A stretch of 12,020 nt of DNA, taken from assembly GCA_039180865.1 (NCBI GenBank), contig JBCDCZ010000129.1, forward strand, positions 1-12,020. The letters run 5' to 3'. The position numbers and the translations under genes were made by a program. Positions 1 to 7,370 of the stretch are shown here, in pieces. The stretch's first letter is position 1; each line of letters starts with the position of its first letter. The notes beneath the pieces were generated by a model. The model searched no databases. It was not told where the DNA came from and saw only the letters and a program-made list of their open reading frames with translations. The stretch comes from JBCDCU01 sp039180865 (GTDB lineage: Bacteria > Pseudomonadota > Alphaproteobacteria > Rhizobiales > JACESI01).

Positions 1-265
1 CGCGCAGGATGATGAGCGGTGCGCCGCCAATTTCGATCGGCTTCATGTCACCGATTGCAGGGATCTCAGCAGTCGCTCCAGCGAAGACCCAAGAGCGGCG
101 GAAGCAATGTTCCTGTTCGAGGGCGAGCCAGTCATTTGACCAATAGGCCGGGTTCGGAAGCCCGCTCGCCTCTTCAATCGGCGCGAAGGTCTGGGCGAAG
201 CCATCCTCGCCGAGAAGATCCTTCACTTTTTGCAAGACTGGATTATCCATGTGCCCGTTCTCCAT
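1..265 (-). CDS. Rieske-type ring-hydroxylating oxygenase alpha subunit, N-terminal part (runs off the left edge)
   Basis: This is the first 88 residues of a leftward gene; the reading frame is open to base 1. Seen: a short helical leader, then 'GLPNPAYWSNDWLALEQEHC' followed by FRRSWVFAG, an acidic 'IPAIGDMKPIEIGG' stretch and 'APLIILR' (residues 36-88). Known: this layout is the usual entry into the Rieske domain of ring-hydroxylating and betaine-demethylating oxygenase alpha subunits; the CxH...CxxH iron-sulfur ligands would come just beyond the edge and are not visible. Two starts are possible: ATG at 265, with GGAGGAG only 2-3 nt upstream, or ATG at 250 (Met6), with GGAG 9 nt upstream. 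Inferred role: a monooxygenase acting on an N-methylated or aromatic substrate, because the divergent operon encodes a dimethylglycine-dehydrogenase-like enzyme. The specific substrate cannot be read from this fragment. Confidence 0.85.
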   Translation of the reverse strand, partial: MENGHMDNPVLQKVKDLLGEDGFAQTFAPIEEASGLPNPAYWSNDWLALEQEHCFRRSWVFAGATAEIPAIGDMKPIEIGGAPLIILR

Positions 266-289
266 GGCTCCTCCATTTTTTGAAAGCGC

Positions 290-325
290 TTGCGGTTTTA
301 TGAAAAATATGCGCTATAAATTTTC
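290..325 (+). promoter_or_regulatory. Putative promoter of the regulator-dehydrogenase operon
   Basis: TATAAA at 315-320 is a good -10 match, with a weak TTGCGG at 290-295 as -35 (19-nt spacer). Transcription would begin about at the ATG at 326, and no ribosome binding site precedes that codon, so the mRNA may be leaderless. Confidence 0.35.
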
Positions 326-327
326 AT
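300..327. promoter_or_regulatory. Dyad-symmetric operator candidate between the Rieske gene and the XRE-cupin regulator
   Basis: ATGAAAAAT at 300-308 and AATTTTCAT at 319-327 form an inverted repeat matching at 8 of 9 positions with a 10-bp spacer. It covers the likely -10 element and start codon of the regulator and lies between the -35 and -10 of the divergent promoter. Inferred: the binding site of the adjacent XRE-cupin regulator, allowing autoregulation and control of both divergent units from one site. Confidence 0.5.
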
Positions 328-336
328 GATTGTCAA
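306..336 (-). promoter_or_regulatory. Putative sigma-70-type promoter for the Rieske oxygenase gene
   Basis: On the minus strand a perfect TTGACA lies at 336-331 and CATATT at 311-306, separated by 19 nt, which is longer than ideal. The elements flank the dyad at 300-327, so a protein bound there would block this promoter. The -35 hexamer sits inside the first codons of the divergent regulator gene. Assigned by eye only. Confidence 0.35.
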
Positions 337-952
337 GAAATCAAATCAAATAGACCCTCAAGAAACGCTGTTGCAGCTCGGTGCGGATGTCCGCTCGCTT
401 CGAAAAGCGCAACAAATGACACTGGCCGATCTCGCGGACGCTTCAAACAAATCGGTGAGTTTTTTATCGAAGATCGAGCGTGGTCTGGCGCGCCCGTCGG
501 TGACCGCGTTGCAAGAAATTGCCGAGGCGCTTGGCGTGCCTGCTGGCTGGTTCTTTGACAGCGATGGCCCGGTCAGTGCCAATGAGCGGCCCTATGTCGT
601 CCGCGCTGATCGGCGCCGGAAACTGAGCTTTTCCAACCTCTCCGACACCTCCTATATGGGGCTTGAAGATCACCTCCTGTCAGCCTCACTCGACGGCAAT
701 CTCGCGCTGGGGATTTCGACCTATCAGGCGGGCGGGCATAGCGGCGATGATCTCAGCACCCATGATGGAGAAGAGGCTGGCCTGATCCTGAAAGGCACGA
801 TCCGCCTGACGATTGATGGCGAGACTTTTGATCTCAAGGCCGGAGACAGTTTCTCGTTTTCAGCCGCCATCCCCCACCGCTATGAAAATGTTGGTGCGGA
901 TGTTGCCCAGATCGTCTGGGCGAACACGCCGATCACGCTCAGAAGGCTCTAG
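326..952 (+). CDS. XRE-family transcriptional regulator with C-terminal cupin domain
   Basis: The 208-aa protein has two domains. An N-terminal HTH_3/XRE domain spans about residues 18-72; the recognition-helix region is 'SVSFLSKIERGLARPSV', a classic Cro/C1-like pattern. A C-terminal cupin_2 barrel spans about 126-200, with 'GLILKGTIRLTIDGE' and 'GDSFSFSAAIPHRYENVG'. The length is normal for this architecture (about 180-210 aa). Family knowledge: such proteins sense a small ligand through the cupin and usually control the neighbouring amino-acid, amine or betaine catabolic genes. It lies just 3 nt upstream of the dehydrogenase gene, so the two are almost certainly co-transcribed, and it is divergent from the Rieske oxygenase. 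The dyad at 300-327 overlaps its start and suggests autoregulation. No Shine-Dalgarno is seen before ATG 326, so a leaderless start is likely. The ligand is unknown. Confidence 0.92.
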   Translation: MIVKKSNQIDPQETLLQLGADVRSLRKAQQMTLADLADASNKSVSFLSKIERGLARPSVTALQEIAEALGVPAGWFFDSDGPVSANERPYVVRADRRRKLSFSNLSDTSYMGLEDHLLSASLDGNLALGISTYQAGGHSGDDLSTHDGEEAGLILKGTIRLTIDGETFDLKAGDSFSFSAAIPHRYENVGADVAQIVWANTPITLRRL

Positions 953-955
953 ACC

Positions 956-3352
956 GTGGAAGAGCACGCGCAGGTCGTTGTGATCGGTGGCGGCAATATG
1001 GGCGCCGGTGTCCTCTATCACCTCGCAAAGCTCGGCTGGACCGACACGATCCTGATTGAAAAGGATGAACTCACAAGCGGCGCCACATGGCACGCGGCGG
1101 GGCTTGTGAGCCGGATGGTCGCCGGGCAAGCGCTCGGATCGATCCACGATTACGCGGTTGACCTCTACAAAACGATCGAAGCCAAAACCGGGGTCGGGTT
1201 GAGCTGGCACAATTGCGGGTCGCTGCGCGTTGCGACGAGCCCGGATCATATGGACTGGATCAACCATATCCGCGATGCTGTTCTGGCGCGCGGGCAGGAG
1301 GCGCATATCGTTGATCCCGCTGAGGTTGCGCGCCTCAACCCGCTCTATGATGTCGAGGCCGCAGGTGTTCTCGGCGCAGTCTTCACCCCCGATGACGGCC
1401 ATGTGGATCCGTCCGGCACCTGTCAGGCGATGGTGAAGGGTGCCCGGCAATTGGGGGCGAAAGTGATGCGCCATTGCCGCGTCACCGACCTTTCCCAAAA
1501 CGCGGATGGAAGCTGGCAGGTCACAACCGAGAAGGGCACGATCAAAGCCGACCATGTCGTCAATGCAGGCGGTTATCATGCGCGGCGGATCGGGGCGATG
1601 GCGGGTCTCGATCTGCCGATCACGACCATGCTTCACCATTATGTCGTGACCGATGCAGTTCCGGAATTCGATGGCATGAGCCATGAAATTCCGGTTACCC
1701 GCGACGATTATTTCTGCGGCTATGTTCGCCGCGAGCAGGGATCGGTCCTGATCGGCCTTTACGACAAGCAGGATCCGCAATCGGTCTGGCTTGATGGTTG
1801 CCCGTGGGAGAGCGCAAACGAACTCTTCGAGCCGAACTGGGACGGGATCACGCCATGGCTTGAAAACTGTTTCGAGCGTATGCCCGCGCTCATGGAGCGC
1901 GGTATCAAACGGGTCGTAAATGGCGGGATCACCTATACGCCGGATGGCGCGATGCTGCTCGGACCGGCACCGGGTCTTAAGAATTATTGGCTCGCCTGCG
2001 GGGCGACCGTCGGGATTGCGTGGGGGCCGGGGGCCGGACGCGCGCTAGCGGAATGGATGGTGCACGGCTCGGCGGAAATCTCCACGCGGGCCTTTGATCC
2101 GCGCCGCTTCGGGATCTGGGCCGACGCTGATTTTGCCCGCGCCCGAGCCACAGAAGATTATACGCACCGGCAGGCAATGCCTTATCCGCAGCATCAACGC
2201 GAAGTGTGTCGTGGGATCAAGAAATCTGGCGCTCATGAGCGCACGGAAGCCCTTGGGGCGACTTTTGAGGAGGCCGGTGGTTGGGAGCGCCCGCGCGTCT
2301 ATGCGCCGGAGCCGCTCGGCTGGCGCCGCACGGAGGTTTTTCATTCCGTCGCGCGCGAATGCGAGGCGGTGCGCGAGCGGGTCGGGCTCAGCGATTTTTC
2401 AGCTTTCGCGAAATTCATAATTGGAGGACCAGGCGCAGAAGATTTCCTGAACCGCGTCTGCGCAAACCGTATGCCGCGGGAAGGGCGAACCTGCCTGACG
2501 CTTCTTCTCAACCGGCGCGGGACGATTGAGGGCGAAGCGACCATTGCCCGGCTCGGGCCTGAACAATTTTACTTCGTGGCGGGTGGACCCTCCGAGCGCC
2601 GGGTCTGGGACTGGCTGACGCTTCATTGCGGCGTCACGATGGATGATTGCACAATCAAGAACCTCACCGATGAGACCGGCATTCTGGTCCTCGCGGGACC
2701 GAAGGCGCGAGAGGTTCTGGCGTCGGTCACGGAAGACGATATCTCCAACGAAACCTTCCGTTGGCTGCGGGCCAAGGAAATGACCGTCGCTGGTGTAGAC
2801 CTCACCGCTATGCGCCTGAGTTTCACCGGGGAGCATGCCTATGAACTCCATGCACCGAACGACAGATTGGGTAAGCTCTGGGATGCGCTTTGGAAGGCGG
2901 GTGAAGCGCATGGGATCGGCGCGTTCGGCTCAAAGGCGCTTGAAAGCCTGAGGCTTGAGAAGTTCTATCGCGGTGGCCACGAGCTTGCGAATGATGCAGG
3001 CCACAAGGATGTCGACCAGATGCGCTTTGCCGATCTCACCAAAGACTTTGTCGGCAAAGACGCCATGCTGGCGCGGGGGCAGGAAAAGGTGATTGCGCTT
3101 CTGGCGCTCGAAGAGACCGACACCGATGCGCTGATGTCTGAAGCGGTTTTCCATGGTGGACGGCTGGTGGGCTCGATCACATCGGCAGCCTATGGTCATA
3201 CGGTGGGGCAAAGCCTGGCCATTGCCTTTCTCACCGAGGAAGCGCGGATTCCCGGAACCAAACTCGAAATCTCTCTCCTCGGAAAACGTGTGCCTGCAAC
3301 TGTTCTCCCAAATGCGCCATGGGATCCCGAGAATGAGAGGTTGCGGGGATAG
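956..3352 (+). CDS. FAD-dependent dimethylglycine/sarcosine dehydrogenase-like protein (DAO + GCV_T)
   Basis: 798 aa, GTG start with AGAAGG 9 nt upstream, 3 nt after the regulator's stop. Residues 6-37 form the FAD-binding Rossmann entry ('VVVIGGGNMGAG' ... 'ILIEKDE'). 'TSGATWHAAGL' (40-50) carries the His46 that in dimethylglycine and sarcosine dehydrogenases binds FAD covalently. The DAO domain closes near 'GAGRALAEWMVHG', and the second half is a folate-binding GCV_T/aminomethyltransferase-like domain (about 430-690, with 'SFTGEHAYELHAP') plus a GCV_T C-terminal barrel. Length and order match dimethylglycine dehydrogenases (about 800-860 aa). Expected reaction: oxidative removal of an N-methyl group, with formaldehyde passed to tetrahydrofolate. 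With the divergent Rieske oxygenase this suggests sequential demethylation of a betaine-like compound. Substrate (dimethylglycine, sarcosine, N-methylproline or other) is inference only. Confidence 0.9.
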   Translation: MEEHAQVVVIGGGNMGAGVLYHLAKLGWTDTILIEKDELTSGATWHAAGLVSRMVAGQALGSIHDYAVDLYKTIEAKTGVGLSWHNCGSLRVATSPDHMDWINHIRDAVLARGQEAHIVDPAEVARLNPLYDVEAAGVLGAVFTPDDGHVDPSGTCQAMVKGARQLGAKVMRHCRVTDLSQNADGSWQVTTEKGTIKADHVVNAGGYHARRIGAMAGLDLPITTMLHHYVVTDAVPEFDGMSHEIPVTRDDYFCGYVRREQGSVLIGLYDKQDPQSVWLDGCPWESANELFEPNWDGITPWLENCFERMPALMERGIKRVVNGGITYTPDGAMLLGPAPGLKNYWLACGATVGIAWGPGAGRALAEWMVHGSAEISTRAFDPRRFGIWADADFARARATEDYTHRQAMPYPQHQREVCRGIKKSGAHERTEALGATFEEAGGWERPRVYAPEPLGWRRTEVFHSVARECEAVRERVGLSDFSAFAKFIIGGPGAEDFLNRVCANRMPREGRTCLTLLLNRRGTIEGEATIARLGPEQFYFVAGGPSERRVWDWLTLHCGVTMDDCTIKNLTDETGILVLAGPKAREVLASVTEDDISNETFRWLRAKEMTVAGVDLTAMRLSFTGEHAYELHAPNDRLGKLWDALWKAGEAHGIGAFGSKALESLRLEKFYRGGHELANDAGHKDVDQMRFADLTKDFVGKDAMLARGQEKVIALLALEETDTDALMSEAVFHGGRLVGSITSAAYGHTVGQSLAIAFLTEEARIPGTKLEISLLGKRVPATVLPNAPWDPENERLRG

Positions 3353-3389
3353 GGCTTCCGTCGACGCTCTGTATCTAGGCGACTTTCCT

Positions 3390-4265
3390 TTACTGCTCTC
3401 GTAACAAGGAAGGATCGGCCTCAGCCACAAACCAATCCCAGACTTTCAAAACCTCGCGCCGCTTCTCCTCATGACGACAGCACAGAAAGTACCGATAGGA
3501 TTGGAGTGTTGTCGCCCCCAGTCTGCGCAAGGTTCCGTTTTCAATTTCTGTTCTGAGGAAGTCGAGATCGCCGAGGGCCACACCGGAACCCGCCATCGCG
3601 GCATCCCAGGTGCTTGCTGTGACATCGAAGGTGAATTGGGGTTCGATGCTGCCATCGAGCCCTGCTTCCTTTGCCCAAGCGGCCCATTCCTGCGGGCGTG
3701 CATCGACGCCGATCAGCGGGAAAGTCCGGACATCCATATCCGACACCGAGGCGGTCCCGACCAGATCGGGCGAAGCAACAGGCCCCTTTGTTTCCGATAA
3801 AAAGGGTATGGAGAAGAGGCCGGGCCAATCTCCCCGTTGACCATGGCGGATCCAGAGGTCCGATGTGTCCGAGAGGTCCACGCGCGAGGAGATGTGCAAA
3901 CGCACTGGCTTCATCGCTGAGCGGAGGTCGGAAAGCCGGGCGGCGAGCCAGCGCGCGGCAAAGGTCGGCGGTACGGAAAGTTTTACGTCCCGTGTATCGG
4001 GGCGTTCTTCGACGATCTGAAGAGCACTTTGAAGCATGGATTTCGCGTCTGAGGTGGCTTGTGCAATTGCAAGTGCTGCGTCGGTGGGCGTCAGCCCTTT
4101 CGCATCTCGCACAAACAGGGGAGATCCAAGGTCCTGCTCGAACCTTCGGACCGAATTGCTGACGGCGGACTGACTGAGCCCGAGTTCTTCGGCAGCCCGA
4201 GTTACGCTTTGAAGTCGCACAACAGCTTCAACGGTTTCCATCGATTTGAAGGGAAGCCTGCTCAT
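3390..4265 (-). CDS. LysR-family transcriptional regulator (GcvA-like)
   Basis: 291 aa, the usual LTTR length. The N-terminal winged HTH (about residues 4-63) shows 'SVTRAAEELGLSQSAVSNSV' followed by RRFEQDLGSPLFVRD, the standard LysR recognition helix and wing. The remainder is the substrate-binding effector domain, with 'RLHISSRVDLSDTSDLWIRH' resembling the GcvA/AmpR-like subgroup. The ATG at 4265 fits the family start; no Shine-Dalgarno is seen, and a TGTAAT -10-like element lies within the palindrome at 4273-4289, so a leaderless, self-repressed transcript is possible. It is divergent from the lactamase-fold hydrolase, which is its most likely target. Its 3' end is convergent with the dehydrogenase gene, 37 nt away, with no obvious terminator hairpin between. 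The co-inducer is unknown. Confidence 0.93.
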   Translation of the reverse strand: MSRLPFKSMETVEAVVRLQSVTRAAEELGLSQSAVSNSVRRFEQDLGSPLFVRDAKGLTPTDAALAIAQATSDAKSMLQSALQIVEERPDTRDVKLSVPPTFAARWLAARLSDLRSAMKPVRLHISSRVDLSDTSDLWIRHGQRGDWPGLFSIPFLSETKGPVASPDLVGTASVSDMDVRTFPLIGVDARPQEWAAWAKEAGLDGSIEPQFTFDVTASTWDAAMAGSGVALGDLDFLRTEIENGTLRRLGATTLQSYRYFLCCRHEEKRREVLKVWDWFVAEADPSLLREQ

Positions 4266-4272
4266 GCCAAAT

Positions 4273-4289
4273 CATTACATGATGTAATG
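4273..4289. promoter_or_regulatory. LysR-type binding site, perfect palindrome with T-N11-A
   Basis: CATTACATGATGTAATG is a perfect 8+1+8 inverted repeat and contains the T-N11-A core typical of LysR recognition sites. It begins 8 nt upstream of the lysR start codon and is centred about 63 nt upstream of the predicted start of transcription of the hydrolase gene, the usual position of an LTTR recognition site. Inferred to serve both autorepression and activation. Confidence 0.75.
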
Positions 4290-4308
4290 GATGAAAACAA
4301 TTTGGCGT

Positions 4309-4337
4309 TTGAACAGTGCCATTGGCGATGCCAGAAT
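4309..4337 (+). promoter_or_regulatory. Putative promoter of the lactamase-fold hydrolase gene
   Basis: TTGAAC at 4309-4314 and CAGAAT at 4332-4337, spaced by 17 nt, would start transcription near 4344, giving a leader of about 26 nt before the ATG at 4370. The weak -10 is what one expects for an activator-dependent promoter. Assigned by eye. Confidence 0.45.
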
Positions 4338-4369
4338 TGCCAAGGCATAGCGAAAAGAGGGGCGGGCAG

Positions 4370-5179
4370 ATGCAGTATCTAAAGAGTGGGACCTATTCAG
4401 CGACGTTTGTACTGAACGGACTTGAGATCATCGCGCTCTCCGACGGTTATGTGGATCTCGCGGCGTCCCGTCTGCGCAAAGCCGGAGATCAGCCGTTTGG
4501 CTCTGACCTGCCAAAGGACATCCCGCTCTATGAGGGAAAGCTGAGGCTCTCGGTGAACGCCTATCTTATTCGGTTCGGGGATGAGCTGACTTTGATCGAC
4601 ACGGGTGCGTCCAATGCCTGGTTGCCGACGATGGGACGCCTGTTTGAGGCGCTTGATGAGGCGAGCATCTCACGGGAGGCGATCAGAACCGTCGCGCTCA
4701 CCCACACCCATGAAGACCATGTCCACGGCTTGGTCGCCCCGGATGGTTCAGATGGATTTCCCAATCTCGAAAGACTGCTTGTCCCTGCGGAGGAGATCCC
4801 GCTTTTCGAGCGCGAAGTGCGTCTCGAGCGGTTTCATGGCCGCGCGACCCCGATCCATGATGGTTATGCCGTCAATGATCATATCGTTGCCGTTGCGGCC
4901 CATGGCCATGAGATCGGCCATACTGCCTATGAGGTCTCGGCCGGTGACGCCAACCTCCTGATCTGGGGCGATATCGTCCATGTTCCGTCGGTGCAATTTA
5001 CCCAGCCCGACCTCACCTGGGGGGCGGACGCGGATCAGGATGCGGCACGCGAAACCCGCAAGGAAATGCTGAAGCGGGCTTCAGCCCCGGATGTCTTCGT
5101 TGCGGGTTCCCATCTGGATTTTCCGGGGGTCGGAAGGGTCGTTGCCACTGACACCGCCTATGCCTTTGAGCCGATTTAA
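4370..5179 (+). CDS. Metallo-beta-lactamase-fold hydrolase, methyl-parathion-hydrolase-like
   Basis: 269 aa from ATG 4370, chosen because AGAGG lies 9 nt upstream and the protein then begins directly with the fold; an in-frame ATG at 4316 would lie within the promoter. The metal-binding motif HxHxDH is complete as 'THTHEDHVHG' (His112, His114, Asp116, His117), with further ligands His184 ('GHEIGHTAYEV'), Asp201 ('WGDIVHVPSVQF') and His248 ('GSHLDFPGVG'). The 'GDIVHVPSVQFTQPD' and 'HLDFPGVG' blocks are characteristic of the methyl parathion hydrolase/quorum-quenching lactonase side of the superfamily. No signal peptide is seen, so it is probably cytoplasmic. Expected chemistry: hydrolysis of an ester, lactone or similar bond by a di-metal centre; true substrate unknown. 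Divergent from, and likely controlled by, the LysR gene. Confidence 0.9.
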   Translation: MQYLKSGTYSATFVLNGLEIIALSDGYVDLAASRLRKAGDQPFGSDLPKDIPLYEGKLRLSVNAYLIRFGDELTLIDTGASNAWLPTMGRLFEALDEASISREAIRTVALTHTHEDHVHGLVAPDGSDGFPNLERLLVPAEEIPLFEREVRLERFHGRATPIHDGYAVNDHIVAVAAHGHEIGHTAYEVSAGDANLLIWGDIVHVPSVQFTQPDLTWGADADQDAARETRKEMLKRASAPDVFVAGSHLDFPGVGRVVATDTAYAFEPI

Positions 5180-5200
5180 ACGATAGGTATCAGCCGGTTC

Positions 5201-6304
5201 TCAAGGGACAAGAACGAAATTCCCGAAGTGCTTTTTCTCCATGAACTCCCTCTGGGCGTCGGCAATCTTGGAAAGCGGGAAGGTCTTGGCGAGAAGCGGG
5301 CGGATTTCACCCTTCTCGATATAGGAAATGAGATTGGGAAAGACCGGTTCGTCCCAAGCCGTTGTTCCGATAAGCTGGATGTCTTTCAGATACATATCGC
5401 GCATATCGAGGCTCACAATCGGCCCGGCGATCGCGCCGGACGAAACATAGCGCCCGCCGCGCTTTAAGGCTTTCAGCATCAAGGGAAAATCGTCGCCCGC
5501 CACATTATCGACGACGACATCGAACTGGTTTTCGCCGAGCGCTTTGGCGAGATCCTCGTTGCGATCAATAACCCGGTCCGCACCGAGGGCGCGAACCTGC
5601 TCGATCTTGGATTTCCCGCAAATCGCCGTCACTTTCGCCCCGCGCCGTTTAGCAAGCTGCACGGTCCCGGACCCGACCCCGCCGGAGGCGCCGGTGACGA
5701 GCACATGGTCGCGCTCGGAAACACGGGCGCGGTGGAGCATATTCTCCGATGTCCCGTAAGCGCAGGGGATCGTTGCGAGTTCTTCGTCCGTCCAGTCGCA
5801 TTTCACCGGAAAGATCTCGGACGCCGGAACTTTCACAAAGTCCGCGAATGCCCCGTCGAAATCGGATGCCATCCAGATATTGTCCATCGTGTCATAACCG
5901 TTGGGGCGCATGCAGGCGCGAACGAGTACCCGAGCATCAATCAAGTTCTGGTGTGCGGCAGACCCGGCGGCAACCACCTCGCCACAGCAATCGGTCCCCT
6001 GAATGAAAGGAAAAGGCGTTGCTTTGTTCCAGCCGCCATCGGCCTTTTGTTCAGCGTCTCCGCTCTGTGCGCCCGCGAAATCGTCTGTGCTTCCGGTAAC
6101 GCTCGAGGAATACCAGCCGAGGCGGGTGTTGATTTCGGTGTTGTTGACCCCGGCGCCAAGGACTTTCAGAAGCACCTCGTCTTCATCAGGCACGGGAACC
6201 GGCACTTTCCGGTAATCGAGCTTGTCATAGCCGCCGTTTCCCGTCGTCACGACCGCCATCATGGTCTTATCAACGCCTTCAATGTCGAAGCGATCTTTCG
6301 TCAT
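5201..6304 (-). CDS. MDR-family (zinc-type alcohol dehydrogenase/quinone-oxidoreductase-like) NAD(P)H-dependent oxidoreductase
   Basis: 367 aa from ATG 6304. The GroES-like N-terminal domain includes 'VPVPVPDEDEVLLKVLGAGV' then NNTEINTR; the Rossmann domain starts near residue 200 with 'VLVTGASGGVGSGTVQLAKR', a GxxGGVG pattern usual for NADPH-binding quinone-oxidoreductase-type MDRs. A roughly 30-residue hydrophilic insert (about 70-98) precedes 'FIQGTDCCGEVV', where classical zinc alcohol dehydrogenases have GHE; the four-cysteine structural-zinc lobe is absent. So it is a reductase or dehydrogenase of the non-classical type; substrate unknown. The start is uncertain: ATG 6262 (Met-Met, just before the first conserved strand) and GTG 6361 are alternatives, and none has a strong ribosome binding site. 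It is convergent with the hydrolase gene (21 nt) and divergent from the aldo/keto reductase. Confidence 0.87.
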   Translation of the reverse strand: MTKDRFDIEGVDKTMMAVVTTGNGGYDKLDYRKVPVPVPDEDEVLLKVLGAGVNNTEINTRLGWYSSSVTGSTDDFAGAQSGDAEQKADGGWNKATPFPFIQGTDCCGEVVAAGSAAHQNLIDARVLVRACMRPNGYDTMDNIWMASDFDGAFADFVKVPASEIFPVKCDWTDEELATIPCAYGTSENMLHRARVSERDHVLVTGASGGVGSGTVQLAKRRGAKVTAICGKSKIEQVRALGADRVIDRNEDLAKALGENQFDVVVDNVAGDDFPLMLKALKRGGRYVSSGAIAGPIVSLDMRDMYLKDIQLIGTTAWDEPVFPNLISYIEKGEIRPLLAKTFPLSKIADAQREFMEKKHFGNFVLVP

Positions 6305-6383
6305 TTTTTTGAACCCGCTACCGGTGTGGTCCGCCTTGTCGGCCACTTCAAGAAAAGGCACCGTAGCGTTTCGCCGCGCTCAA

Positions 6384-6411
6384 TTGAACTTGAAATCCGT
6401 GCGGCTTAAAT
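6384..6411 (+). promoter_or_regulatory. Putative promoter of the aldo/keto reductase operon
   Basis: TTGAAC at 6384-6389 and TTAAAT at 6406-6411 with a 16-nt spacer, about 48 nt upstream of the start codon. The -35 hexamer is the same as in the hydrolase promoter and overlaps a small TCAATTGA palindrome (6380-6387). Found by eye. Confidence 0.4.
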
Positions 6412-6458
6412 CATGGGAAAGAGCAAACCGATCCGGTGACATGAGAGGGAGGGTAATC

Positions 6459-7370
6459 ATGGTCCTGACACGGCGCGCATTCACCGCGGGAAGCCTTGCC
6501 GCGATTTCAGCATCGATGTTGCCGACCTTGGCGCCTGCGGCGCGTGGCGATCTCCGCCTCATCCCGAAAACCGGCGAAGCGGTTCCGGTCATTGGCATGG
6601 GGACATGGATCACATTCAATGTCGGCGATGATCCAGTTCTGATCGACCGCTCCAAGAAGGTCACTCGCATCTTCTTTGAAGAAGGCGGCGGCGTGATCGA
6701 TTCTTCGCCGATGTATGGCTCCTCACAGGATACGATCGGCTATGCCTTGGAAGCGCTCGCCCCGGCGGAAACACTCTTTTCGGCAGACAAGGTCTGGACG
6801 CGCGGAAAGCGCGACGGGGTCCGGCAGATCGAGGAGACCCGTACGAAATGGGGCGTTCCGAACTTCGATCTCTTGCAGGTCCATAATCTCGTCGACTGGA
6901 AGGCCCATCTCGAAACGCTTTACGCCATGAAGGATGAGGGCCGCTTGCGCTATGTCGGGATCACCACATCCCATGGCCGCCGCCACAGCGAGCTTGAAGC
7001 GATCATGGCAAGCGAGCCCATCGATTTCGTTCAGCTCACCTATAATGTCGTGGACCGTCAGGTTGAAAACCGGCTTCTGCCGCTCGCTCAAGAGCGCGGG
7101 ATCGGTGTCATCGTGAACCGGCCTTATCAGCGCGGCGCGCTCATCAACCGCTTTGAAGGAAAGCCCTTGCCGGGGATTGCCGCTGATCTTGGGGCAACGA
7201 CCTGGGCAGAGGTTCTTATGAAATTCGTGATTTCGCATCCGGCGGTGACGGTCGCGATCCCCGCGACGACGAAACCGGAACATATGGCCGAGAACAAGAG
7301 GGCGGCCCGCACGCCGTTGCCGGATGAAGCGGGACGTAAAGAGATCGCGGCCTATGTCGCATCGCTTTGA
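6459..7370 (+). CDS. Aldo/keto reductase with Tat signal peptide
   Basis: 303 aa from ATG 6459, chosen because GGAGG at 6448-6452 lies 6 nt upstream and because this start exposes an N-terminal twin-arginine signal: TRRAFTAG (residues 4-11), a hydrophobic stretch and a possible cleavage site at APA/AR (25-29). The AKR barrel follows. The catalytic tetrad is complete: Asp81 and Tyr86 in 'GVIDSSPMYGSSQ', Lys111 in 'SADKVWTRG', His142 in 'LLQVHNLVDW'. The cofactor region near the C terminus ('VAIPATTKPEHMAENKRAA') is also typical. Expected reaction: NAD(P)H-dependent carbonyl reduction. Export through Tat would put a nicotinamide-dependent enzyme outside the cytoplasm, which is unusual; Tat carries folded, cofactor-loaded proteins. 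It overlaps the next gene by one base, so the two are one operon. Confidence 0.92.
   Translation: MVLTRRAFTAGSLAAISASMLPTLAPAARGDLRLIPKTGEAVPVIGMGTWITFNVGDDPVLIDRSKKVTRIFFEEGGGVIDSSPMYGSSQDTIGYALEALAPAETLFSADKVWTRGKRDGVRQIEETRTKWGVPNFDLLQVHNLVDWKAHLETLYAMKDEGRLRYVGITTSHGRRHSELEAIMASEPIDFVQLTYNVVDRQVENRLLPLAQERGIGVIVNRPYQRGALINRFEGKPLPGIAADLGATTWAEVLMKFVISHPAVTVAIPATTKPEHMAENKRAARTPLPDEAGRKEIAAYVASL

Noticed and set aside
19..303. 94-codon plus-strand frame at the left edge
   Set aside because: It is the antisense shadow of the Rieske oxygenase fragment; Arg/Ser-rich with no known features.
860..1780. Long open frame (306 codons) on the minus strand inside the dehydrogenase gene
   Set aside because: It lies wholly opposite a well-supported gene, its translation has no recognisable fold, and such frames are common opposite high-GC coding sequence.
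5705..6409. 234-codon plus-strand frame opposite the MDR oxidoreductase
   Set aside because: The minus-strand gene has clear domain motifs; this frame shows none and no ribosome binding site.
6261..6458. N-terminal extension of the aldo/keto reductase frame by 66 codons
   Set aside because: It covers the divergent promoter region, lacks a ribosome binding site and would bury the twin-arginine signal; ATG 6459 has GGAGG at the right distance.
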